A program made the position numbers and the translations under genes. This document shows positions 1 through 8,049 of a stretch of 64,000 bases of DNA, piece after piece (positions within the stretch are counted from its first letter, which is position 1; each line of letters begins with the position of its first letter). Source of the stretch: CAVRAZ01 sp963719135 (lineage in GTDB: Bacteria; Pseudomonadota; Gammaproteobacteria; DSM-19610); assembly GCA_963719135.1 (NCBI GenBank), contig CAVRAZ010000003.1:1-64000 (forward strand), written 5' to 3'. Below the pieces are notes generated by a model. The model did not search any database. It was not told the DNA's origin and was given only the letters and a program-made list of their open reading frames with translations.

Positions 1-5
1 CATTT

Positions 6-18
6 GTAACTATTCAGT
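6..18. repeat. Left terminal inverted repeat of the IS66-family element
   Basis: The bases gtaactattcagt are the exact reverse complement of 1722-1734. Confidence 0.85.
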
Positions 19-252
19 TAAAAACTGAAGAAAGTGCTTGACAAGGTTTTAGCGCAATATTTTCTGTTTCAGTGAGGGTGTGTCACTCATCATTATAGCC
101 ACCCCACTAAGCCACAAGAAGCTCGCTAATGGCTGTTTGCGAGCAACGTCATCGACGACGCGAGGTCATTTTACAAAACGCCTCAGATTAGCTGACAGAC
201 GCTAAAAGTTCGTCCTGAAAACCCGTGCGATAATGATCTCACTCAAGATCAT

Positions 253-1707
253 GTGAGATGCGGGCGGTTGAAGCTAGACGCTATTGACGTTGATTCATCG
301 ATCAACTCAGTCAAGGAACTTCTCGAGCAGGAGAAAGATCTTTCGCCTGCACTGCGCTCGGCGCTGGAAGTATTGCTTGTTCTGGTGACCCTGCTGCTCA
401 ACCGCACGACCCTCAACAGCAAGAACAGCAGCAAGCCACCCTCCGCGGATCCAAACCGGAAGAAATCGAGCCGGCGGGGACAAAGCAGCAGGAAGCCGGG
501 AGGGCAGAAGGGGCGTAATGGGATCACCTTGCAGCCGGTGGCTGATCCGGACGAGGTGGAAGTTCTGACCATCGACCGTCGCACGCTCCCCAAGGGATCA
601 TCGTATCGGGAGGCAGGCCATGAAAGTCGCCAGGTCATTGATATCGACATCTCGCGGTTCGTGATCGAATACCAGGCACAGATTCTTGAGGACAACCAGG
701 GAAATCGATTTGTGGCCGCTTTTCCGGAGGGGGTGAATCGGCCGGTGCAGTATGGCCTCAACCTGAAGGCAAATGCCGTCTATATGTCCCAGCACCAGCT
801 GATTCCCTATGATCGGATACGCGATCACTTCCAGGATCAGATGCATATTCCGGTCAGTGCGGGCTCGGTCTTCAACTTCAACAAAGAAGCCTATGAAGGG
901 CTGGCGTCCTTCGAGCAGTGGGCAAAGACCCAGCTTGCCCGCTCTGACCTCCTGCATGCCGATGAGACCGGCATCAACATCGGCGGGAAGCGCCAGTGGC
1001 TGCACTGTGCCTCCAACGCCTCACTGACCTGGTTCTATCCCCACGCCAGGCGGGGTCTTGATGCCATGGATGAGATGGGCATCCTGCCCTTCTTCAAGGG
1101 CGTGTTGTGCCATGATCACTGGAAGCCGTACTACCATTACGACTGCACCCATGCCCTGTGCAATGCCCATCACCTCCGAGAACTGGAGCGAGCCTGGGAA
1201 CAGGATCAGCAGCAGTGGGCCAGGGAGATGCAGGCCTTGCTGATCGAACTCGCAACAGCGGTAACGGATGCCGGGGGTTGTTTACCAGTGGGTGAGGCCA
1301 CACGGTGGCGCCGTCGATATCGACGGCTACTTAAAAAGGCGGAGACCGAATGTCCACCGCCCGATGAACGTCAACGGCGGGGAAAACGGGGCCGGCTCAA
1401 ACGATCGAAGGCCAGAAACCTGCTGGAGCGATTGCGCGACTTCGAGCAAGACGTCCTGCGCTTCATGGAGGTGGAGAGTGTCCCCTTCACCAACAATCAG
1501 GGTGAGAACGATCTGCGCATGACCAAGGTGCAGCAGAAGATCTCAGGTTGCTTCCGCTCCACGGAGGGAGCAAAGATCTTCTGTCGGGTTCGCAGTTACC
1601 TGTCAACGTGTCGCAAGCAGGGCATGACGGCTACTCACGCATTGACACTGCTTTTCCAGGGCAAGGATCCGGATTTTATGAGGATGGACGAGGTCCAAAA
1701 TAGCTGA
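253..1707 (+). CDS. IS66-family transposase (TnpC type), 484 aa
   Basis: This is a cut-and-paste DDE transposase. The N-terminal part (about residues 50-90) has the family's NSKNSSKPPS motif followed by a basic KPGGQKGRNG stretch. Catalytic acidic residues are visible as ADETG (Asp237), CHDHWKPY (Asp288) and NNQGENDLRM (Glu418). The C-terminal RSYLSTCRKQGM segment is also typical. The length is usual for single-gene IS66 members. The frame opens with GTG at 253; no ATG lies nearby in frame and no strong ribosome-binding site is visible, so the start is uncertain by a few codons. No frameshift is seen. Confidence 0.9.
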   Translation: MRCGRLKLDAIDVDSSINSVKELLEQEKDLSPALRSALEVLLVLVTLLLNRTTLNSKNSSKPPSADPNRKKSSRRGQSSRKPGGQKGRNGITLQPVADPDEVEVLTIDRRTLPKGSSYREAGHESRQVIDIDISRFVIEYQAQILEDNQGNRFVAAFPEGVNRPVQYGLNLKANAVYMSQHQLIPYDRIRDHFQDQMHIPVSAGSVFNFNKEAYEGLASFEQWAKTQLARSDLLHADETGINIGGKRQWLHCASNASLTWFYPHARRGLDAMDEMGILPFFKGVLCHDHWKPYYHYDCTHALCNAHHLRELERAWEQDQQQWAREMQALLIELATAVTDAGGCLPVGEATRWRRRYRRLLKKAETECPPPDERQRRGKRGRLKRSKARNLLERLRDFEQDVLRFMEVESVPFTNNQGENDLRMTKVQQKISGCFRSTEGAKIFCRVRSYLSTCRKQGMTATHALTLLFQGKDPDFMRMDEVQNS

Positions 1708-1721
1708 TCGTGGCAGAATGG

Positions 1722-1734
1722 ACTGAATAGTTAC
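1722..1734. repeat. Right terminal inverted repeat of the IS66-family element
   Basis: The bases actgaatagttac are the exact reverse complement of 6-18. They are followed by tcccattt (1735-1742), whose last five bases match positions 1-5, supporting an 8-bp target-site duplication. Confidence 0.85.
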
Positions 1735-1796
1735 TCCCATTTTAGCATCCAGGTCCCTCAACAGGATGGACATCACGTAGCCGTTGTCGCGCCCCA

Positions 1797-3182
1797 CTAC
1801 TTCATCGCAGCGGCAAATAACCGCGGTTTTACGCCGTCAACAACATCAGGTCCATAGCGTTTGATCAGATTAATCACACCCTGTGCGGCGCGCAGCTTAT
1901 CCAGCACCCGGTGTTCAAACAGTCGCTCGACCAATCGATGGCAGTGAGGACCCGCCGCTGCGGCCTGCTTTAGACACCACTGAGGCGTGCGCATCTTGTA
2001 GGCAACGGCGTCCGGTGGCAGGTGCTCATCAATCGTATGGCGATAACCCGGCCCGCGTCCGCGTGGATGCACGGCCTTTAGCTCATGGTCTTGGTAGAGC
2101 CGCACGGTGGTCTCGCTCAGGCGTATATCCAGTACTTGACCGACCAGACGCCAGGGTGCCGAGTAGCGACAGTTCTCAACCTGTACGTGGCAATCCGGAT
2201 GCAGTTTCCCGGTTGTCCACCGGGCGCACTGCGGCGGCAGTGAAGGCAGCGGGTTGAGCATCTCCCGCTCGGTGTCGGCGAAGCGGGTGAGCGGTGCGGT
2301 GCGGGTGGTGCCGTGAACACGGTTGCCCGCTTGACCCATGACCCACTGCATCAACTGTGCGTTGGCATCGACCAGGTCGCGGAACTCGCGCAGCGGCATG
2401 AAGTTGTTTTTGGCGTATTTGACGCCCGATTCAACGCGTCCCTTTTTCTGGGGATCGGCGACCGGACAGGGGGAAATCAGGAAGCCATAGCCCTCGGCGT
2501 AATCGGCGTAGCTGCGTTGCACTTGCGGGTCGTAGTAGCACGCCTTGGTAATCGCGCACTTGGGGTTATCGATAATGATGCGTAGGGGCACGCCACCGAA
2601 GTGTTCAAGGGCGCGCCGGTGACAGCCTAGCCAGGTCTCGACCGATTGATTACGGACCAGCTCTGCGTATTGATGGCGACTCCAGGCGAGTGTCATGATA
2701 AAAAACCAGGTCTTGAACTGCTCGCCGGTGTGCACATCGGTGATCTTGGGTCCTTGACCGAAATCCACCTGTGCCGCATCGCCGGGCGCAAACTCAAGCA
2801 CCGTGGTCAGGCGCGGACTCCTCTCTGCCAGGCTCTGCAGAAAACGACGCACCGCAGAGTAGCTTCCGGTGAAGCCGTGGCGGCGTTTCAGCGCACTGTG
2901 AATGGTGGTGCCCTGCACCCCGTCCTCGAACCACAGGGTGATTTGATCACGGTGTGGCTCGAGGCTGGAGCTCTGCTGGGCTCGTTGTTTCTTGGGTAAG
3001 TCAAATACAGCGGCCAGCTCATCATCGGGTGGCAGCGCCCGATGGGCGTCTAACCAGCCGCGCGCTGCGGCCTCGCTTCTGACGGCACCGGCAACGCGCC
3101 GACCCATCAGTCCTGTTTTGGCGATCTGTCGATCAGAATCCCCCAAGCGCATGCGCACCAGGGCTTGTCGATAGTGATACAT
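1797..3182 (-). CDS. istA: IS21-family transposase IstA, probably C-terminally frameshifted, 461 aa
   Basis: IstA is the DDE transposase of IS21 elements and works with the ATPase IstB. The rve core is clear: VDFGQG (first Asp), IIIDNPK (second Asp) and KGRVESGVKYAKNNF (Glu). The start at 3182 (MYHYRQALVRM) follows an optimal CGGAGG with about 6 bases spacing and matches where family members begin; a longer frame reaches 3221. The protein stops after AAAMK, yet the next bases in another frame read GRDNGYVMSILLRDLDAKMG. That resembles the usual IstA tail (Y-S-V-x-x-I-L-x-x-G-L-D), so a late frameshift or stop is likely. No istB follows within the window. Confidence 0.85.
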   Translation of the reverse strand: MYHYRQALVRMRLGDSDRQIAKTGLMGRRVAGAVRSEAAARGWLDAHRALPPDDELAAVFDLPKKQRAQQSSSLEPHRDQITLWFEDGVQGTTIHSALKRRHGFTGSYSAVRRFLQSLAERSPRLTTVLEFAPGDAAQVDFGQGPKITDVHTGEQFKTWFFIMTLAWSRHQYAELVRNQSVETWLGCHRRALEHFGGVPLRIIIDNPKCAITKACYYDPQVQRSYADYAEGYGFLISPCPVADPQKKGRVESGVKYAKNNFMPLREFRDLVDANAQLMQWVMGQAGNRVHGTTRTAPLTRFADTEREMLNPLPSLPPQCARWTTGKLHPDCHVQVENCRYSAPWRLVGQVLDIRLSETTVRLYQDHELKAVHPRGRGPGYRHTIDEHLPPDAVAYKMRTPQWCLKQAAAAGPHCHRLVERLFEHRVLDKLRAAQGVINLIKRYGPDVVDGVKPRLFAAAMK

Positions 3183-3284
3183 CTCGAACCTCCGTTTGGC
3201 CATCCCGCGGTTTCTCCACACATGAAAGTGCGGTCACGATACGGGAGGCGATCAGGTCAGTTCGAAGGAAAAACCGGCGCCGGG

Positions 3285-3409
3285 GTGGCTCCATTAGGCC
3301 GATCATCAGGTGGCTCCAATAAGGCGATCCTGACGTGGCTCCATTAGACCGATCCCAGGGTGGCTCCAATAGACCGATCCCGGAATGGCTCCATTGGGGT
3401 GATCATTGA
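3285..3409. repeat. Five tandem 25-bp repeats at the outer end of the IS21-family element
   Basis: Units begin at 3285, 3310, 3335, 3360 and 3385, an exact 25-bp period. Each starts with (g/a)tggctcca and contains a gatc about 17 bases in. IS21-family ends are known to carry several copies of a transposase-binding repeat, and these are probably the IstA sites. The outermost unit is the most diverged. Confidence 0.85.
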
Positions 3410-4537
3410 CAATACGTCGGCTTGCAAGGCGGCCTCGGCCATCAGCCACCGAATCAGATTGTACGCCAGCAGATATACCCAAAGTTCTTTCTCGCACATC
3501 TGTGGCGTTTTGCAGCTGAGCGCTTCCATGCCCAGGGTCGTTTTGATGTTTCTCAGATCCAGTTCCACGTTCCAGCGCTGCCAATACAGCTTTCCCAACT
3601 CGGCTTTGGACGTTTTGCGTGGCGAAAGAAACGTACTCACCAGCACCTTCTTGCCAACGTGCACTTCACGCACCTTGACTTCATCCGGATAATCGCGGTA
3701 TTCCTCCACACTCATCCAGGCAGGCCTGGCGGGCTTGGACCACCACACCAGGTGATCGCGCGCGCCGAGCCGCTCGCCTGTGCGAAAATCGGTGGTCCGC
3801 GCACCGTGCTGTTCAAACAGTACATCCACGGTGCGCCTGAGCATGTCGGCGATCAGGAAATAGCTGCAATAGTAGCCATCCGCCACCATAACATCACCTG
3901 CGACAAAGCACTCCCTGAGCCCTCGGAACAAACCCTGTTCACCCGTGCCCTTGCCTTGGTACGGCCCGATGGCGGCATCCAGCACCGCTCCATTGGACAA
4001 ATCGATCACACCCACCAAGCGCGCCAGCGGAAAACCGATGCCCGGTTCCTGCTGCCCATGTTGAGGGAAGCGGGCCTGATTCGCCGCGCTGTCCGGCATC
4101 GACACCGTCGTACCGTCCACCAGCTTCACGTGTCGGCCTTGCCACAGCCACGCTTGGGGGGTCTGCTCATCCAGCAACGCGCCGCTTTGTCGCGCCAGCG
4201 TACCGACCATCTCCTGCGGCAAGCGTTGGCGTGCCTGGCAATAGCCGCTGGTGTTCACGCTCCCGGGATTCATCCCGGCCAACAGGCGCGCGACGATCGC
4301 TTCGTTCACCGCGTTCTGACAGGACCCATCCGCACTCATGATCTGCCCCAAAAACATCGCCAATGTCAGCGTCGGAGGGAACTGGCGTTCCCGGTGCTCC
4401 GGCAGCTGCGCCTCAACCATTCCCAGCATCCGCGGGTCGGTGAGCCGATTGAAAAAATGGTTGGCATCGACTTTTTGAGCCTGCTTGGCAAGGCGACGTT
4501 GCTGTTGGGCAGATCGACCGTTAAAGTGATGTCCCAT
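3344..4537 (-). pseudogene. IS4-family transposase, C-terminus replaced by IS21 end sequence
   Basis: Residues 1 to about 377 form an IS4-type DDE transposase. The first Asp lies in VDGTTVSMPD and the second in VMVADGYYCSYF. The C-terminal signature is Y-(2)-R-(3)-E-(6)-K in YWQRWNVELDLRNIK, an exact fit to the IS4 YREK motif. The authentic sequence ends at ...LQADVL near 3412. Family members would continue with a PRxLSFK-type tail, but here the frame runs into the IS21 terminal repeats and adds about 20 unrelated residues before a stop at 3344. The catalytic core survives, so a partly functional product cannot be excluded. Confidence 0.85.
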
Positions 4538-4600
4538 GAAGGTTGGCCTCGGGGTGGGTGGGGTGGATGTCTGGTAGCAAACATCTTAACCAATCCCGAA
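3412..4600 (-). mobile_element. IS4-family element remnant, interrupted by the IS21 insertion
   Basis: This is the 5' portion of an IS4-family element; the right boundary is only approximate because the partner end is missing. The rest of the transposase gene and the other terminal repeat should lie to the left of the window, beyond the remainder of the IS21 element. Positions 4538-4661 hold its upstream sequence and the junction to the sulfotransferase gene; no terminal repeat can be recognised from one end alone. Confidence 0.6.
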
Positions 4601-4661
4601 CCAACCTTCTTCTTCGCTTTCAATAAATTAGCTCACACCGCTCATATCGCCGGGGCTTAAC

Positions 4662-5582
4662 TTAGTGCCATTCATTGTAGAGATAACATCGCTTCAAATA
4701 CGCTTCGTCGATCCACCCCGCAGTATGTAAGGCCTCCAGTGCCTTGTACTCAGTATCTGAAAAGAATCGCACCAGGTTATTGATTGATAGAGACGACAGA
4801 TGTCTCGAATCATCATTGCTCATCGTTTCTCGCACCCTCTTGTGGGTCACCCGCAATTCCAGCCTCAAGTCCCTTGACAACCTCGTAACGTCTTCATGGA
4901 TAGTTTCCTGTTTTCCAACGAATACGATATTTTCATTATGCTTCTTTACGAAATCGCCGTTATCCAGATACCAGCCGATTCCCTTGCCAAGATGCTCGAT
5001 CGGGCTTTGCATCAATTCGTGCGCTCTATTGCGTTCGACACTATTTGAACTGTACAAACACTCCGCCAACCTATTCGCAGATCCAAAATAATTTATCAAA
5101 TCTTCGCAGGTTTTATCATATGCATATCCCGTCAATATTTTATTCTTGATCTTAGCCGGTGCGAGACAGTTATCGACGGTGAGATTATCAATGTCCAAAA
5201 GCGATACATCTGTGTGTATTACCCGATATACATAGCTAAATGCGGATACAAACCGCGAAAGCGGGTTACGTACCCAGATAATATACTTGTGACCTTGTTT
5301 GTATTCCGGCTTCTCGAGGTGGAACGAATGGAGCTTAATATCGTTTCCTGTAAATACATACGTGAGAAACGTACCACCACACTTTCCTATATGGATAAAT
5401 CGGATATCCCGCAGCGAATCATGAACGACATACTTCGTCAGACCAATGTACTGGCTCACCTTTCTGCGTTTAAAACACATTAGATACCAATTTCGCAATC
5501 TGTCACTGATGACACTCCTGTTCAGCGCACACTCGATCAATGGACTATCGCTTTTCTTATCAAGTGGTTTAGAAGGACGCAT
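4662..5582 (-). CDS. Sulfotransferase family protein, 306 aa
   Basis: This predicted PAPS-dependent sulfotransferase resembles carbohydrate sulfotransferases. IHIGKCGGTF (residues 63-72) fits the 5'-phosphosulfate-binding loop, usually written as PK-x-G-(G/T)-T. WVRNPLSRFVSAF (103-115) fits the 3'-phosphate-binding R-(N/D)-P-x-x-R motif. The ATG at 5582 lies two bases after the stop of the upstream hydrolase gene and is preferred. A longer frame using TTG at 5657 would overlap that gene by 73 bases. Next to an EPS locus the likely acceptor is the polysaccharide (inference). The gene is visibly AT-richer than the EPS genes, which suggests transfer. Confidence 0.75.
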   Translation of the reverse strand: MRPSKPLDKKSDSPLIECALNRSVISDRLRNWYLMCFKRRKVSQYIGLTKYVVHDSLRDIRFIHIGKCGGTFLTYVFTGNDIKLHSFHLEKPEYKQGHKYIIWVRNPLSRFVSAFSYVYRVIHTDVSLLDIDNLTVDNCLAPAKIKNKILTGYAYDKTCEDLINYFGSANRLAECLYSSNSVERNRAHELMQSPIEHLGKGIGWYLDNGDFVKKHNENIVFVGKQETIHEDVTRLSRDLRLELRVTHKRVRETMSNDDSRHLSSLSINNLVRFFSDTEYKALEALHTAGWIDEAYLKRCYLYNEWH

Positions 5583-5584
5583 CT

Positions 5585-6322
5585 TCAATCTTTTGACAGA
5601 GCATCCATGATGATACTTCTGAGAAGCCCCTTCTCTTTCATCTTCCTTATCAAACAATGGCCTCCACGGAAGAACATGTGGTATTTGGTGTATTTTACGC
5701 GGAGCATATGGAGCGCATGCTTTCTATCCTTCCTGTCCAGAACATCGAAATACAAATGCAACCTGGTTGATCGATTGTGTTTGCGTGCAATTGTTCTTAT
5801 ATCAAAATAATGACTCCCATAGGTCTGGTGAAGGTTATTTGATTGTTTTTTTGAGCGCAGCGACCGCGAGTCATCAAGAAAAGTATTTGGCGCAAAAGCA
5901 TGTACTTCATCGGCGCCAATCAAGATGCCGAACAGGAGAGCTGCGTAACCGCCCATTGAAGTACCGAATACCACCACTTTACCTGCCTCGGACTCGGCGA
6001 TTCGGTCCTTTAGATAATTCGCCGTGCTGACTACGCTGTCAGTGAGGCCAGGCAGCCCGGCGTGGTACCACAGTTGCTTCAGATCCCTGAGAAATATCTT
6101 GTTCACATGAATGTCTTTTGTTATGTTAAAGAATTCATAGGGCGGGAGCATCAATTGGCCGGCTATGCCGCCGAATGCTATTATCAACGGCTTATTTTTC
6201 CGAGAAATGTCGAGTACTACCGACCCCTTTGACCTGCGTATTTCCTGATCAAAGTCGCCTATTATGTATGCATCATCATACAACTTATATTTACGCCTCA
6301 ATGTTGTACAAGGCTGGCCCAT
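5585..6322 (-). CDS. Alpha/beta-hydrolase fold protein, 245 aa
   Basis: A nucleophile elbow GTSMGG (Ser122) lies after a hydrophobic strand KVVVFG, and GGHCL (His222) is in place to be the catalytic histidine. An acidic candidate sits at FDVLD (about 193-196). An upstream LIIAFGG (46-52) could form the oxyanion-hole strand. There is no signal peptide. It probably acts as an esterase or acyltransferase in the cytoplasm. The downstream sulfotransferase starts two bases after its stop, so the two are co-expressed and probably modify the same glycan or its precursor (inference). Composition is AT-richer than in the main EPS operon. Confidence 0.65.
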   Translation of the reverse strand: MGQPCTTLRRKYKLYDDAYIIGDFDQEIRRSKGSVVLDISRKNKPLIIAFGGIAGQLMLPPYEFFNITKDIHVNKIFLRDLKQLWYHAGLPGLTDSVVSTANYLKDRIAESEAGKVVVFGTSMGGYAALLFGILIGADEVHAFAPNTFLDDSRSLRSKKQSNNLHQTYGSHYFDIRTIARKHNRSTRLHLYFDVLDRKDRKHALHMLRVKYTKYHMFFRGGHCLIRKMKEKGLLRSIIMDALSKD

Positions 6323-6689
6323 TCAACCAGCACATCAAAAGCCCGAGACCGGATGCGCTCTATACACAATTGGTTGGTCAACCCCGCCATTTTCGGCCGT
6401 GCTCAGAAGCAGGAGTTAAGCCACCAAAGCCCACTTCTATTTCGGAGTGACGCCTCCCACACCCATATTCGGACGCCCGTGACACACGCCCACAGCCATC
6501 AGGCCGCCAAATCCTGAACTCTGGAACAGGTATTGACCCGGCCAGGCATGGCGTACCGTCCGGTTATGGCGCTTCGTGCAGCCATTCTGTTGCCACCCGG
6601 CATTCGCGACTGAAGTCGTCGATCCCATTGAACCACCCGAAACAACGGCTATCGAACGACCGATCGCGCACAAGACCATCGACCAGAAT
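6323..6689. other. Gap between hydrolase and SGNH genes; possible degraded coding remnant
   Basis: No intact gene is evident. A minus-strand open frame at 6437-6775 reads through most of the gap and overlaps the end of the SGNH gene; it contains PEPLAVPEGGSEF but no convincing membrane segment plus basic end after it. GC content is higher here than in the genes on either side, so the gap may be a junction of different DNA. Confidence 0.3.
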
Positions 6690-7796
6690 TCACTGCCTCC
6701 CTCCGGTACCGCCAAAGGCTCCGGCGTCGCGTGCGCCAGCGGTTCTATCCGCTTGATCAGAGGAGTCCAACACATTATTACTTATCAGGTATTGCGCGAT
6801 CAATCTATGGCCCTTTGCAGTAGGGTGATTCCAGTCAATCTTATCGCCTTTGTCGTACACGAAATATTCGCCAATTTTCGCAGTATCGCGCGCCCCGTCA
6901 AATGCATGGTACGCGTTAAAACTCCTTACATAATTCCCTGATAGATGCCGCTCAAGCATCTCTTGGGTCGATCCATACAGAAAGCCATCTTCCCACCTTA
7001 TGCCGATCTTTCGATAAACCTGACTCGCATCTTTTGAAACCTGCATCTCATACGGCAACAAAACAACTATAAATTCGATACCGTTGCCCGCGAGGCTGGC
7101 TCCCACCTCTTGCAGAATAGTCGAAAATTTTTCCAGCAACTCCGAATTCTTTTTCGGATACAGCTCGATCATCTGGTAACCGCTTGCTTCGTAGCCTCGC
7201 TTTGTCAGGAATTCTTTTATGGTATTTCTGATGGACGTATACAGATAACTCTTTCCCCTCAACCATGGCCCAATGTGTGACTCCAATTTCTTTATGCCAG
7301 TAATGTTTCTTACACCGTCGTGACTGTTGTTAATTGCCGGATCTGGATCTTCGCTAACGGCCGGAGCAATGTCATTCAGATTCATAAGGTAGATAACTTT
7401 GCTGAGCTGAAATTTCCTAACAATACTGAATATCTCAGAGATACTGTTCAGCCCACTGCCAATTGCGCAGAAATTCCAGTGCTCATACCCTGTATAGTAT
7501 TCCTGCAATAGATCCGATATTCTTCCATGCTGTCCGACTCCTACACCGTAGCAAACGGAATCGCCAAAGTATCCAATTCTCATTTTTCCTGAATTTGTAT
7601 CGAACTCATCATCAGGATAGCCCAACGAATTGTGACATACCGTTCCATAGGGATACTCAAGGCATCGTCCTGTGGCTTTGATGCCTGTATAATATGCGGG
7701 ATCGTAGTTAACATAGACACGAAGCAACAGCTCTGCGACAAGAAGCAGGAAAGAAAATATAAGGATATTTATTGCGACCACTCTGATAATTTTCAT
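6690..7796 (-). CDS. Membrane-anchored SGNH/GDSL-type hydrolase, 368 aa
   Basis: An N-terminal hydrophobic helix (about residues 7-27, IN-out type anchor) is followed by an SGNH domain. Block I is IGYFGDSVCYGVGV (Ser80); the catalytic Asp and His are in DWNHPTAKGH (Asp321, His324); LMNLNDI (about 137-143) fits block III. The sequence after the last helix (about 345-368, SSDQADRTAGARDAGAFGG) is low in complexity and GC-rich, unlike the rest, and may be foreign sequence joined to the gene. It probably deacylates or acylates a periplasmic glycan. It is the first gene of the AT-rich trio with the hydrolase and the sulfotransferase. Confidence 0.7.
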   Translation of the reverse strand: MKIIRVVAINILIFSFLLLVAELLLRVYVNYDPAYYTGIKATGRCLEYPYGTVCHNSLGYPDDEFDTNSGKMRIGYFGDSVCYGVGVGQHGRISDLLQEYYTGYEHWNFCAIGSGLNSISEIFSIVRKFQLSKVIYLMNLNDIAPAVSEDPDPAINNSHDGVRNITGIKKLESHIGPWLRGKSYLYTSIRNTIKEFLTKRGYEASGYQMIELYPKKNSELLEKFSTILQEVGASLAGNGIEFIVVLLPYEMQVSKDASQVYRKIGIRWEDGFLYGSTQEMLERHLSGNYVRSFNAYHAFDGARDTAKIGEYFVYDKGDKIDWNHPTAKGHRLIAQYLISNNVLDSSDQADRTAGARDAGAFGGTGGRQ

Positions 7797-8049
7797 CGTT
7801 CAATATACTCAGTTAGCGCCTTTCACCGTTATCATGTTTAGGCCCTGTTACCGCAGTCGCGATACGGAAACCCGCTGAGCAGGCAGCCCACCCTAGAATA
7901 GAAGCCACAGACCAATCGCGCACGTTGTGCCATAACAAATCAATACGGCTTGACTTCAATATGTTCCGAAAATCATAAGAAGCGAAAGCATTCCTGTTCT
8001 GCCGCCTCATTCTGGTGAATGGCCAAGTCGGAACGTAGTAGACGCCATT

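Larger units (their letters stand above)
6..1734 (+). mobile_element. Complete IS66-family insertion sequence (ISBst12-like, single transposase gene)
   Basis: The element is bounded by 13-bp perfect terminal inverted repeats, gtaactattcagt at 6-18 and its reverse complement at 1722-1734. Only one long gene (tnpC type) lies inside and there are no tnpA or tnpB genes, as in the ISBst12 subgroup of IS66. The 8 bases after the right end (1735-1742, tcccattt) end in cattt, and the 5 bases visible before the left end (1-5) are cattt. This fits the 8-bp target duplication of the family with three bases cut off by the window edge. The gene and both ends look intact, so it may be active. It sits just past the end of an istA gene, inside an IS21-type element. 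Confidence 0.85.
1735..3411 (-). mobile_element. IS21-family element, istA half (rest lies beyond the window)
   Basis: It comprises the istA end of an IS21-type element. The outer (right) end carries five direct repeats of 25 bp and finishes in ...ttgaca at about 3411; read on the minus strand the element therefore opens with TG, as IS21-family ends do. The boundary is set by the break in the IS4 transposase reading frame. The istB helper ATPase gene expected after istA is not in the window, because an IS66 element is inserted at 1735 and the window then ends. The remainder should lie to the left. Confidence 0.75.

Noticed and set aside
3285..3409. CRISPR array
   Set aside because: The 25-bp units are directly adjacent with no spacers, and they form the end of an IS21 element.
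3422..4660. Long plus-strand open frame (412 codons) over the IS4 gene
   Set aside because: It is antisense to a transposase with complete DDE and YREK motifs, and shows no domain of its own.
7813..8010. 65-codon minus-strand frame between SGNH and GT8-like genes
   Set aside because: No ribosome-binding site, domain or composition signal. The 253-base gap is treated as non-coding.
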